Shown here piece after piece: positions 15,906-23,856 of a stretch of DNA of 41,220 bases. The position numbers and the translations under genes are program-made. The stretch is from Nanobdellota archaeon. GTDB lineage: Archaea > Nanobdellota > Nanobdellia > Woesearchaeales > CG1-02-33-12. The notes under the pieces are model-generated. The model was not told where the DNA came from. It worked only from the letters and a program-made list of their open reading frames with translations, and searched no databases. Each line of letters opens with the position of its first letter. Positions within the stretch are counted from its first letter, which is position 1. Where the stretch lies: NCBI GenBank assembly GCA_018819345.1, contig JAHJQG010000036.1, positions 1 through 41,220 of the forward strand. Reading direction: 5' to 3'.

Positions 15906-16733
15906 TTATTTAATATTTGCTACTAAAGTTCCTTCCATTGTATGAGAAAAATGATGACATTCTGAATTATCAACCATTGTATCAGCACAATAAACAATTA
16001 TTATATTGCCTTTTGTCTTGATATCAGATGGTTCTATTGGTTCTACTGGACAGATTAATTTAACAGTTCCCTTTTCCCCATGTGCAAGATGCCAGCCATC
16101 TAAATCCTTATATTGTTTAGGGCCTCCAGGAGAATCAGTTTTAAGGTCAATGTAACAGTCATAGTTACTGTTTATATCTCTAGTTATGTTTATACTCCTA
16201 ATCATTATACCAGAGCCCATTCCATTTTCTAGTGTCAAGCTTATCGAACCTGGATTACCTGATATAATAGAAAATTCATTGCAATCCAAACCCATTGGGA
16301 GCGTACATTTTTCTGGTAAAATCTCACTAGGATGAAAATAAGTACCAAAGAAAGCAACAAAAAGAATAACTATAAGCAAGGGAATTATCATAAAAAGGCT
16401 ACTTATAATTACTCCAGCAATTGCCAATCCTCTTCCTTTAAGTGAGGGGTCTTTCTTTATTTTAGACAATGCAATTATTCCTAATATTAATCCAACTATG
16501 GGAAAAAGAAATGCAAATATTAATGAGAGTATGGGCAATATGCTTGTATCACTAGATTTTTCCCTAGGAAGAGGCATTTTGTTATCTTCAGGATGGTCTT
16601 TTACTGCCCTTATTGCTTCTTCTACTTCTTGCTCTGGCCAACCTGCATCCAGCAATGACTTTTTAATGTGCTCTATAGAAATATTTCCTGAAAGGTTTTC
16701 TTTTATGTAATCAATAAGCTGTTGATTTGCCAT
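15906..16733 (-). CDS. UBA-like / DUF4190 / pilin-ectodomain fusion membrane protein
   Basis: 275 residues in three parts. Residues 3-45 form a small helical domain (QLIDYIKENL through LLDAGWPEQEVEEAIRAV) like UBA-type modules seen in candidate phyla. Residues about 63-130 are a DUF4190-type double helix hairpin with the typical GLILGIIALSKIKK and GLAIAGVIIS. From about 133 the sequence parallels the pilin encoded next upstream: ILPEKCTLPMGLDCNEF here against YLPSSCTLGTGLSCTDF there, then matching strands. So a pilin outer domain has been placed on a two-helix membrane carrier. Perhaps it is a membrane platform for, or decoy of, the pilin. Confidence 0.78.
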   Translation of the reverse strand: MANQQLIDYIKENLSGNISIEHIKKSLLDAGWPEQEVEEAIRAVKDHPEDNKMPLPREKSSDTSILPILSLIFAFLFPIVGLILGIIALSKIKKDPSLKGRGLAIAGVIISSLFMIIPLLIVILFVAFFGTYFHPSEILPEKCTLPMGLDCNEFSIISGNPGSISLTLENGMGSGIMIRSINITRDINSNYDCYIDLKTDSPGGPKQYKDLDGWHLAHGEKGTVKLICPVEPIEPSDIKTKGNIIIVYCADTMVDNSECHHFSHTMEGTLVANIK

Positions 16734-16763
16734 CTTAAATAATTATAAATAAAAATAAAAAAT

Positions 16764-17201
16764 TTACTCAACCTGTGTTGAGATTGAGCCTGCCTTGGTG
16801 TGGGGTAATAAACTTTCTCCGGTGTAGGTCATTATAATATCTTCCTTAAATTTGGAACTTGTGATATCACTACCACAACTAATAACTATTGTCTCTTGTT
16901 CTCCATCAACAAGTCCATCTGTAGCTGATGCTCCACCAACACAATCTCCTGCTATTGAAACACTAAATGGATTTAAATCTTCTCCTATTCCATTCCTGAT
17001 AACCAATGTAACTGTATTTGCAGTTCCATCAACCTTGAAGTCAGTACAACTCAAACCTGTTCCTAATGTACAGCTTGATGGAAGGTATTTTCCTGGGTTC
17101 AATACTCCAAAATATGCCAGAGCTGCTATTGCAAGCAAGACAACAAGAATTGCCCAGCCATAGGTCATTAGAAATTCCATTGCAGCTTGTGCTTTTTTCA
17201 T
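16764..17201 (-). CDS. Major-pilin-like protein with class III signal
   Basis: 145 residues starting MKKAQAAMEFLMTYGWAILV. This is a textbook archaeal type IV pilin signal: Lys-Lys-Ala, cut, Gln-Ala-Ala-Met-Glu with Glu at +5, then a hydrophobic helix. The outer domain is beta-rich with Cys pairs (SCTLGTGLSC, DCVGG, ISCGS). Short length and monocistronic position with its own promoter and GAGGTGG ribosome-binding site suit an abundant major pilin. Processing needs an EppA/PibD-type peptidase not found in this window. Confidence 0.85.
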   Translation of the reverse strand: MKKAQAAMEFLMTYGWAILVVLLAIAALAYFGVLNPGKYLPSSCTLGTGLSCTDFKVDGTANTVTLVIRNGIGEDLNPFSVSIAGDCVGGASATDGLVDGEQETIVISCGSDITSSKFKEDIIMTYTGESLLPHTKAGSISTQVE

Positions 17202-17225
17202 TTTACCACCTCTATTCCTGGATTT

Positions 17226-17242
17226 TATAGTATATTACTATA
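17226..17242. promoter_or_regulatory. Operator-like palindrome at the pilin promoter
   Basis: TATAGTA and TACTATA form perfect 7-bp arms around a TAT spacer. A TATA-like ATATAAAAAAG for the minus-strand pilin lies just to the right (about 17243-17256), so the palindrome would overlap the transcription start, a repressor-type position. In an AT-rich spacer chance palindromes are common, hence modest confidence. Confidence 0.4.
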
Positions 17243-17348
17243 CTTTTTTATATATTAATACTAACTAATATATAAAACTAACTATTTTTGAGCTAGATTT
17301 TTGGCACATCAATAAAGGTTTAGTAGCATTATTGAATAGTTACATAAA

Positions 17349-17356
17349 TTTAAATA
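17349..17356 (+). promoter_or_regulatory. TATA box of the plus-strand pilin operon
   Basis: TTTAAATA is centred about 27 bases before the ATG at 17379, supporting that ATG as a leaderless start rather than the GTG seven codons upstream. Confidence 0.5.
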
Positions 17357-17378
17357 TGTGCATATAAACAAATGTTTT

Positions 17379-17789
17379 ATGAGAGAAAAGAATGCTCAGA
17401 TAAGCATGGAATATGTAATTATAATTGGATTTGTTCTGCTTATTACAATCCCCTTAATCATGATTTTCTATGAACACACAAGCAACACCAGCTATCAGGT
17501 AATAACAAGCCAGGTAGATAAGATTGCAAAAAAGATTGTTGATAGTGCAGAATCAGTTTATTACCTAGGTGAGCCATCAAAAACCAGGATAAAGGTTTAC
17601 ATGCCAGAGAATATTGAGCAGGTTATAATATACAACAAAGAAATAGTTTTTAAGGTAAAAACAAGCAGCGGCCTCACAGACATAAGCCAGATAAGCTCTG
17701 TTAATATTAGTGGAGATATTGCAATAACCCCTGGAATCCGCTACATAAACATAGAATCAAAGGGGGATTATGTATGGGTAAGCACATAA
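17379..17789 (+). CDS. Prepilin with class III signal
   Basis: The start chosen gives MREKNAQISMEYVIIIGFVL: a short charged leader, Ala-Gln cut site and Glu at +5 before a hydrophobic helix, typical of archaeal prepilins (a GTG at 17358 would add seven residues). The mature outer part of about 100 residues is beta-rich and lacks Cys. It opens a five-gene plus-strand operon and overlaps the next gene by 16 bases. Confidence 0.82.
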   Translation: MREKNAQISMEYVIIIGFVLLITIPLIMIFYEHTSNTSYQVITSQVDKIAKKIVDSAESVYYLGEPSKTRIKVYMPENIEQVIIYNKEIVFKVKTSSGLTDISQISSVNISGDIAITPGIRYINIESKGDYVWVST

Positions 17790-18163
17790 GGGCACAAATA
17801 GCAATTGAGTTTATATTTCTTGTATGTGTTGCATTTGTAATGCTCTTAATTTTTTTAAAGGTAGTGGGAGACCAGGCAGACGAGCTGAATGAAAAAAAGG
17901 AGTTTATTCTTGTAAAAGACCTTGCCTATAAAATACAGTATGAAATCAACATGGCAACGCAGGTAAAGTCAGGCTATAACAGAACTTTTTTTATACCAGA
18001 AAAGCTTGATAACAAGGATTACACAATAACCAAAACAGAAAATAAAATTACTGTTGGTTTAAAAAACTCAGAGTTCACAATAACTATCCCGGAGATTAAT
18101 GGCAATATAAACAAGAGCAATAACACAATAATAAATATAGGGGGTGTTATTTATCTTAACTAA
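17774..18163 (+). CDS. Prepilin with class III signal
   Basis: 129 residues beginning MGKHIRAQIAIEFIFLVCVA: Arg-Ala, Gln at +1 and Glu at +5, then the hydrophobic helix. A helical segment (about 35-60) and a small beta domain follow, with Asn-x-Thr/Ser sites suggesting glycosylation. It overlaps both neighbours (16 and 20 bases), so the operon genes are co-translated. Likely a minor pilin. Confidence 0.78.
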   Translation: MGKHIRAQIAIEFIFLVCVAFVMLLIFLKVVGDQADELNEKKEFILVKDLAYKIQYEINMATQVKSGYNRTFFIPEKLDNKDYTITKTENKITVGLKNSEFTITIPEINGNINKSNNTIINIGGVIYLN

Positions 18164-18659
18164 AGCACAGGTTTTTTCCATTGATTTAATAATAGGGATT
18201 ATTATTTTTGGGTCAGCCATCTTAATCTATTATAAGAGTGCAACAAACCTTTCTGACCAGGATGAGGCATTGCTCGATGACCTTCTTATTGATGCCAAGA
18301 CAATTTCCAGCTCACTAATGAGCCAGGGTTACCCCTATAACTGGAGCAAGGATGATGTGGTGAGAATTGGAATAAGCAATGATAACAGAATTAATGAAAC
18401 AAAGCTTGAAGAGTTTTCAATGATTTCTTACAAGGAAAGCAGAAAGCTTTTTGGAACAATCTATGATTATTATGTTTTTTTCAGGGGAAGAAATAATAAT
18501 ATCATAAGTTTTAATGAATCTCTTGAAGGAGTAGGCAAGCCAGGAGTTAATTCCACAAACATACAGACTGTTGAGAACCCAAAAAAACTTGTTAAGGTAA
18601 CAAGGCTTGTGATTAAGGATCTGGATATTGCGAAAATGGTGATATATTTATGGTATTAA
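18144..18659 (+). CDS. Prepilin-like protein
   Basis: 171 residues from a GTG start inside the previous gene. The N-terminus LTKAQVFSIDLIIGIIIFG resembles a class III signal with Asp in place of Glu near +6. A polar helical and beta-rich outer part follows. The end overlaps the next gene by 10 bases. The SIDLIIG motif recurs as TIDSIIG in the next gene, so the two are probably related subunits. Confidence 0.72.
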   Translation: MLFILTKAQVFSIDLIIGIIIFGSAILIYYKSATNLSDQDEALLDDLLIDAKTISSSLMSQGYPYNWSKDDVVRIGISNDNRINETKLEEFSMISYKESRKLFGTIYDYYVFFRGRNNNIISFNESLEGVGKPGVNSTNIQTVENPKKLVKVTRLVIKDLDIAKMVIYLWY

Positions 18660-20479
18660 AAAAAGGTTTTCTTTTCACAATTGACTCAATAATTGGTGCA
18701 AGTATAATAATTATGGGGCTTTTATTAGTTAACTCTTTTTATATAGTTGAGCCATCATATACAAGCCTTGATTATGCATCACATGACCTGATTAGTGCAT
18801 TATCAAGGCTAAAGATTAGCGAGGTTAATAATGCTTATGTTGATGAGCTTATATCAAGCGGGGAGATAACAAATACTGACAATAGTATTTTAGAGCAGAT
18901 AGGTGAGTTCTGGGCACTTGACAAGATTGACAAGGCAGGCAACTTAACAAAAGAATTCACTAATGATTTTGTTGATGAGAATCTTGGTTTTGGGTTTTAT
19001 ATAGAAGGAGAAAAAATTTATTCCAAGGATAAAAGTCATAGTGGAATATCAATAACATCAAAAAAGATGATATCCGGCATACAAAGATACAGGACAAGAG
19101 AGGGCTTTACTGCAAGGGCAATTGCAACAAAAGTAAGCAAAAACACAACAGAGGTTTTTATGATAAATCCCAAAGGGAGCTCACACGGACCAGGCAACAA
19201 AGCGTATCTCACAAAGAAATTTTATCTTAATTCCAGTAATATAATAAATGCTACTTTATTCATATCAGTTCACTGGGGAACAAGCAGCACCCAGTCAAAT
19301 AAATTTTATATAAATAACCATGCAATAAATGTGGGAAATCCATGGCTTTATGAGCAGGAAAAAAACAAAACACACATCGGCTTTGATGTTATTGACATAA
19401 CGAATTATGTTACAAGCGGATGGAACGAGCTGAAAATAGAGCTTATAATCCAATCTGATGACCATACCCATATCCATCCAGGCTCAAAAATAATTGTTGA
19501 ATATGAAAGCAGTGGAAAGTTTGTTCCCTCAAAAATAGTGGAAAAAAGGCTTTATTTTGATAATGTTTTAAGCAAGGGAGGCCAGAATCTAAATAAGGCA
19601 ACTGGTGCATGGTCTGTGCTGCCTGTTTTTGTTCCAAAAGGAGTAATTATAAAAAATGCAACCCTGCATGTTGTTGGAAAAGAGCTTAAGAGTTTTGGAA
19701 TTCCTGAAGAAGTTCCTGAAAAGGGCAATGTGCAGCTTTATTTGAATGATGGGAAAATAGAAATATTAAATATAACTGGAACCCTAAACAAATCATATAA
19801 TATTAAGGATAATCTTAATGAAGGAACTAATGTTATAAGCATTTATCTTAACTGCTACCCAGACTATTTCTTTGGCAAGGATGATACATTACTTTATTCT
19901 GACCCTGAAAATGACCCAGAAGACTCATCCTATGTTGATATAAAATATGAAATTATTGACACTGCAAAACTGAAATATGGAAAGATTGATATTTCTATTG
20001 TTGAAAGATTTAATAAAAGCATGAGCACTAACAAATCATACACAAAGGATTTTGAAGATTATGATGTTATTGAATCATTTATTCAGGTTGCACAGCTTGA
20101 CAGTGGTATAGTTAATGTAAAAGCAAACAGCCAGAATATTTTTACAACACCCAGGCCTCTTGCAACTCCATCTTCCATTTACATAGATTCTGATTATCTT
20201 CTTGAAGGGGAAAATAACTTTAATGTCTTTGATTCATGTGATGACTGCTATATCCTTAATGAAACAACCCTGCAGTACTATATTCTTATACCCTCCTTAG
20301 TTGGATATGGCCAGATATTTGACAGCGAGGAAGAGGCCATTGCAGATGCAGAGGAAAGATTAAATTTGCTATTGGGTGATTATGTGCAGGCAACCCAGAT
20401 GGACAGGGAAGTAAACCCTATTGGAGGTGTTCCTTCCCTATGGGGCCCTATAATAGCAGAGGTGAGGGCATGGCATTAA
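18650..20479 (+). CDS. Large prepilin-like surface protein
   Basis: 609 residues starting MVLKKGFLFTIDSIIGASII: KKG, then a hydrophobic helix with Asp near +6. After a helical neck comes a long beta-rich part with jelly-roll-like stretches and many Asn-x-Thr/Ser sites (for example ITNYVTSGWNELKIEL and NEGTNVISIYL). The size suggests an adhesive or tip subunit carried by a pilin-type anchor. It overlaps both neighbours, consistent with a single operon. Confidence 0.75.
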   Translation: MVLKKGFLFTIDSIIGASIIIMGLLLVNSFYIVEPSYTSLDYASHDLISALSRLKISEVNNAYVDELISSGEITNTDNSILEQIGEFWALDKIDKAGNLTKEFTNDFVDENLGFGFYIEGEKIYSKDKSHSGISITSKKMISGIQRYRTREGFTARAIATKVSKNTTEVFMINPKGSSHGPGNKAYLTKKFYLNSSNIINATLFISVHWGTSSTQSNKFYINNHAINVGNPWLYEQEKNKTHIGFDVIDITNYVTSGWNELKIELIIQSDDHTHIHPGSKIIVEYESSGKFVPSKIVEKRLYFDNVLSKGGQNLNKATGAWSVLPVFVPKGVIIKNATLHVVGKELKSFGIPEEVPEKGNVQLYLNDGKIEILNITGTLNKSYNIKDNLNEGTNVISIYLNCYPDYFFGKDDTLLYSDPENDPEDSSYVDIKYEIIDTAKLKYGKIDISIVERFNKSMSTNKSYTKDFEDYDVIESFIQVAQLDSGIVNVKANSQNIFTTPRPLATPSSIYIDSDYLLEGENNFNVFDSCDDCYILNETTLQYYILIPSLVGYGQIFDSEEEAIADAEERLNLLLGDYVQATQMDREVNPIGGVPSLWGPIIAEVRAWH

Positions 20480-21402
20480 ACAAAAAAAGTATGTTCTTTA
20501 GTATAATTGCAATTGCACTCATATCCCTAATAATATTTTCATTCACAACTTATACTAGCTACAAGCTGAGGGATAAGGTTATGGTTACTGAAACAAGGAT
20601 TTACTCTATGAACAGTTTTATAGATGATATTGAAAAAGATATAGAGAGAGGCCTTTATATCTCAGGATTCAGGTCATTGATGAGCATGGAGCAGTACATA
20701 ACAGATAATGGAATATTTTTGTATGATGTAAACTCCTGCTTTAAAGAAGCTTTTTTGAATGGAACAATTAATAATTCGCAAATGGGCCTTATGAATGAAT
20801 CAACATTTATCAACTGGACTCAAAGAATAAAAGAGCAGGCAATAAAACTGGATATAATAGTTGAGTTTGATGTACATGATGTGACTATCTACCAAAAAAA
20901 CCCATGGGCAGCAAATATTGGCATTAATGTAACACTAAATGTTGAAGATGTTAAGAAAACTGCCTCATGGAAAAGGCCCCTCTACATAACAACAAATATC
21001 AGCATACAGGAATTTGAGGATCCTTTATATGTAATAAACAGCTATGGCAGGGTTACTAACACAATAATAAAAACAAATATTACAGACTTTGTTGTTAATA
21101 ATGACACAACAAACCTTAAAACCCATGTTAATAATTCATATTATATTGAATCAGATACAGCCCCTAGCTTTTTGATGAGGCTGGAAGGAAATCTTTCAAA
21201 CTCATTATATGGCATTGAAAGCCTTGTGAATTTAGAGGAATTCCAGGCACAGGAAGTTCCTATTAGGGATAGAAGCGTTGTTGATTATATATATTTTGGA
21301 GACCAGACAACAACCAACTATAACATTAAGGATATGCCCTCATGGTTTAAGCTGGATGAAGAGCATCTTGAAACATATGAATGCGAGGATTTAACTGAAT
21401 GA
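20470..21402 (+). CDS. Anchored pilin-operon protein
   Basis: About 310 residues from the ATG at 20470, which follows a GAGGTGAGG ribosome-binding site (a frame extension to 20440 is less likely). The N-terminus MALNKKSMFFSIIAIALISL gives a single membrane anchor. The rest is helical then beta-rich, with many glycosylation-type Asn sites and late Cys in YECEDLTE. It overlaps the preceding large protein by 10 bases and is the last gene of the operon. Possibly a pseudopilin or assembly factor. Confidence 0.72.
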   Translation: MALNKKSMFFSIIAIALISLIIFSFTTYTSYKLRDKVMVTETRIYSMNSFIDDIEKDIERGLYISGFRSLMSMEQYITDNGIFLYDVNSCFKEAFLNGTINNSQMGLMNESTFINWTQRIKEQAIKLDIIVEFDVHDVTIYQKNPWAANIGINVTLNVEDVKKTASWKRPLYITTNISIQEFEDPLYVINSYGRVTNTIIKTNITDFVVNNDTTNLKTHVNNSYYIESDTAPSFLMRLEGNLSNSLYGIESLVNLEEFQAQEVPIRDRSVVDYIYFGDQTTTNYNIKDMPSWFKLDEEHLETYECEDLTE

Positions 21403-21427
21403 TAGCTTCAGTAAACTTTGATAAAAA

Positions 21428-21895
21428 TTATGTTCTTAGCTTTCTCTTGATTTCTTCCTTTAGTTTTTTAATATAAAGATTAAATTGAAGTTCTACTTCT
21501 TTCCAATCCTCAGAACTTATTGGTGTACCATAATAATTAATTCCATTCCTTTTTGTTCTTACTTTTTCAAAAAAATCCCAGTTGAACTCCAGTTCTGGAT
21601 GTTTTTCACAAAGATATGCAAATAAACATTGGTGCTTATCAATCTTTATATTCTTAAATCTTAAATAAGACTCACTTAACTCATGCAGTGCATCATAATA
21701 TAATTTATAAACGCTATTCCATTGATTACTTTGTTTTGAAAGATTTTTCTTGATAGAATTTGCTGATTCAATATCCCCTTCTGCAATTTTAAGGGTAGCT
21801 TTTATCTTTTCAATATCAGTTTCTTCTATTACAATAAATCTCCCTTCTTTTTTACATTTCAAAAATGCTTCTTTCTGATTTAGGTATTCAGGCAT
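21428..21895 (-). CDS. HEPN-domain protein paired with an MNT nucleotidyltransferase
   Basis: 155 residues, almost all helical, with the HEPN layout: SVYKLYYDALHELSESYL in the middle and KVRTKRNGINYYGT near residues 111-123. Active HEPN ribonucleases carry R-x4-6-H; here Arg116-Asn-Gly-Ile-Asn-Tyr has Asn and Tyr where His is expected, so nuclease activity is doubtful. Its start overlaps the nucleotidyltransferase gene by 8 bases, the arrangement of MNT-HEPN toxin-antitoxin pairs. Codon use is AT-rich compared with the pilus genes, as for accessory genes. Confidence 0.75.
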   Translation of the reverse strand: MPEYLNQKEAFLKCKKEGRFIVIEETDIEKIKATLKIAEGDIESANSIKKNLSKQSNQWNSVYKLYYDALHELSESYLRFKNIKIDKHQCLFAYLCEKHPELEFNWDFFEKVRTKRNGINYYGTPISSEDWKEVELQFNLYIKKLKEEIKRKLRT

Positions 21896-22535
21896 TTATA
21901 CCCACCCTCACAAAGTCCATATCCCCTTTAATAAGGTTACCCTTAATAATGTTTCTAATTAATCCTTCTCCAAGCTTAGATAAGTCTTTTTTATTTTGAC
22001 AGATAAATAATTGAATATCTCTATGTAGTTTTAATTCGTAATCTACTATTCTAAGTCCTTTAGGATCACCATAAATAAAAATATCGATATCACTGTTCTT
22101 ATACCAATCAGAACGCGAAAAACTTCCAAAAAGAATTATTGTTTTAGCTTTTTCTAAATATCCTAAATGGTTCAAAAGACCACTTTCATATAATTTGGTT
22201 AGTCCAAATATTCTTTTTCTATTTTTATATTTGGGAGAATCATAACTACTTATGTAGTAAGGCATTTTACCTTTTTTCTTTATTCTTTTGATTAATCCTT
22301 CTTTAATAAACTGTTTAAGCCATCTGTCTGCCTTACTTCTAGTAATTTTTGCTCCCTTAACTATTTCTTCAAAATGCCATTCTCTAGTTGGACTTTCAAA
22401 AAATAATTCCACAACTTTTTCTTCTTTACTTTGCATAATAGTACCGATAATGGGAACTAATTTATAAACTTTTCTCTTTTTAACGGAAAACTGCCCTTTG
22501 CTTTTTGTTCTTGATGCATTTCCTTGATTGCTCAC
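21888..22535 (-). CDS. Winged-helix MNT-type nucleotidyltransferase
   Basis: 215 residues from a GTG start. Residues about 35-95 form a winged helix (SKEEKVVELFFESPT, ITRSKADRWLKQFIKEGLI). The transferase domain has GS at 137-138 and DID at 149-151, exactly the GS-x10-D-x-D signature of minimal nucleotidyltransferases. In MntA/HepT-type pairs this protein modifies and silences the HEPN partner. The winged helix could also bind its own promoter. A later Met (residue 34) would remove only the basic N-terminus. Confidence 0.85.
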   Translation of the reverse strand: MSNQGNASRTKSKGQFSVKKRKVYKLVPIIGTIMQSKEEKVVELFFESPTREWHFEEIVKGAKITRSKADRWLKQFIKEGLIKRIKKKGKMPYYISSYDSPKYKNRKRIFGLTKLYESGLLNHLGYLEKAKTIILFGSFSRSDWYKNSDIDIFIYGDPKGLRIVDYELKLHRDIQLFICQNKKDLSKLGEGLIRNIIKGNLIKGDMDFVRVGINA

Positions 22536-22582
22536 TTTGTTCGCTTGATTAGAAAGTTTTGTTTTATATAAATCCTATAAAG

Positions 22583-22598
22583 CTTACTGCAGAGTAAG
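22583..22598. promoter_or_regulatory. Inverted repeat between divergent promoters
   Basis: CTTACT and AGTAAG flank GCAG between the start regions of the nucleotidyltransferase (minus) and the winged-helix coiled-coil gene (plus). Either winged-helix protein could use it. Six-base arms are weak evidence. Confidence 0.3.
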
Positions 22599-22617
22599 AC
22601 CTGATTTTCGATAGATA

Positions 22618-22626
22618 TTTATATTT
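22618..22626 (+). promoter_or_regulatory. TATA box of the pilus-motor operon
   Basis: TTTATATTT is centred about 27 bases before the ATG at 22649, preceded by CGATAGA; a leaderless start is expected. Confidence 0.5.
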
Positions 22627-22648
22627 AAAAGGAATTTTTTAAGATAAG

Positions 22649-23812
22649 ATGGTTCAGGCTCCATTACTAAAAACAGGTGTTGACAGGCTGGTAAGCCTTA
22701 TTAAAGAGAAAAAAAGAATTTCTGTTCCACAGGCAGCAAAAGAGCTTGGTATAAGCCAGGTAGTTGTTGAGGAATGGGCTGACTTTCTTGAGGAGGATGG
22801 CATCATAAGCATTGATTATAAATTTGCAACCCCCTGGCTTATTGAGAGAAAACTGAAAAAAGAGGAGATTGAAAAAAAAATCAAGGAGTTTCATGGGAAA
22901 AAAGATGTTATTGTAAGAAGGTCAGAGTCATTATTAAGCTTTCTGGATAGAGAAGGAGAAAGTATCTCAAAGATTAGAGAAGAATTCAAAAATATAAGAG
23001 AAGATATACACACTGAAGCAGATAATGTAAAAAAAGAACTTAAAGAGCTTGAAAGATATGAGGAACTGAAAAAGAAAGCTGATGATCAGCTAAAAAAACA
23101 AGACCAGGTTTTTGCAGACAAAATCAAGCAAATGGATGGGCAGATTATCAGAGCCCAGAGGAAATACTCAGAACTCCTGAAAGAAATAGGTGCAGAGGAA
23201 AAAATAATAAAAACAGAAAGATTAAAGACAGGCTCAATAAGAAAAACTGAGGAATCATTAAAGCAGAAAATTAAAAAAATTGATGGTAGTATAGATAAAG
23301 TCAAGCAGAAGATTAAGTCAGAAGATATCTATATTGAAGACTTAGAATCCCATATAAAAAGATTAAAAGAGCTGGCAGAGGACACAAGAGAAACAATTAA
23401 TCTGCAAAAAAAGAAAATCATGCCACTAGCCAAAGAAAGCAGGGAGTATGAGAAAAAAGTAATGCAATCGCAAAAAGAGATTTTAAAAAAGGTTTTTGAA
23501 GGGGGCGGGATAATCAAAAAGGATATCAATGAAATTAAAAGACTATCAGACAAATTCAAGGAGTTCTTTGAAAAAAGGATGGAAACAACAAATCTGATTG
23601 AGAAAATCAATGATGACAGAAACAGTCTGAAGAAAGAATTAAATGAGTTTATTGCAAAGGCAAAGGCATTCAGCATATCATCACAGTCAGCAGATATCCA
23701 AAAGCAGATTGATATAATGGAAAAAAAGTTCAAGGAGGTTGACCAAAAAAAGAATATTTTTGAAAAAGAGATTAGGGAATTATGTAGCCTAATCAAAAAA
23801 AAGGGTTTTTAG
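22649..23812 (+). CDS. Winged-helix plus long coiled-coil protein, pilus operon
   Basis: 387 residues. Residues 1-70 form a winged helix (TGVDRLVSLIKEKKRISV, AAKELGISQVVVEEWADFLEEDG), and the rest to the end is almost continuous charged coiled coil with no membrane helix. The gene is 44 bases before the pilus ATPase on the same strand, so it probably shares its transcript. By layout it could be a cytoplasmic scaffold or regulator of the pilus motor; the DNA-binding-type domain allows either protein or DNA contacts. I know of no characterised homologue. Confidence 0.78.
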   Translation: MVQAPLLKTGVDRLVSLIKEKKRISVPQAAKELGISQVVVEEWADFLEEDGIISIDYKFATPWLIERKLKKEEIEKKIKEFHGKKDVIVRRSESLLSFLDREGESISKIREEFKNIREDIHTEADNVKKELKELERYEELKKKADDQLKKQDQVFADKIKQMDGQIIRAQRKYSELLKEIGAEEKIIKTERLKTGSIRKTEESLKQKIKKIDGSIDKVKQKIKSEDIYIEDLESHIKRLKELAEDTRETINLQKKKIMPLAKESREYEKKVMQSQKEILKKVFEGGGIIKKDINEIKRLSDKFKEFFEKRMETTNLIEKINDDRNSLKKELNEFIAKAKAFSISSQSADIQKQIDIMEKKFKEVDQKKNIFEKEIRELCSLIKKKGF

Positions 23813-23856
23813 GAAATTTAGTTTAAAACTAAAAATCTAAAAAAGAGGTTGATTTT

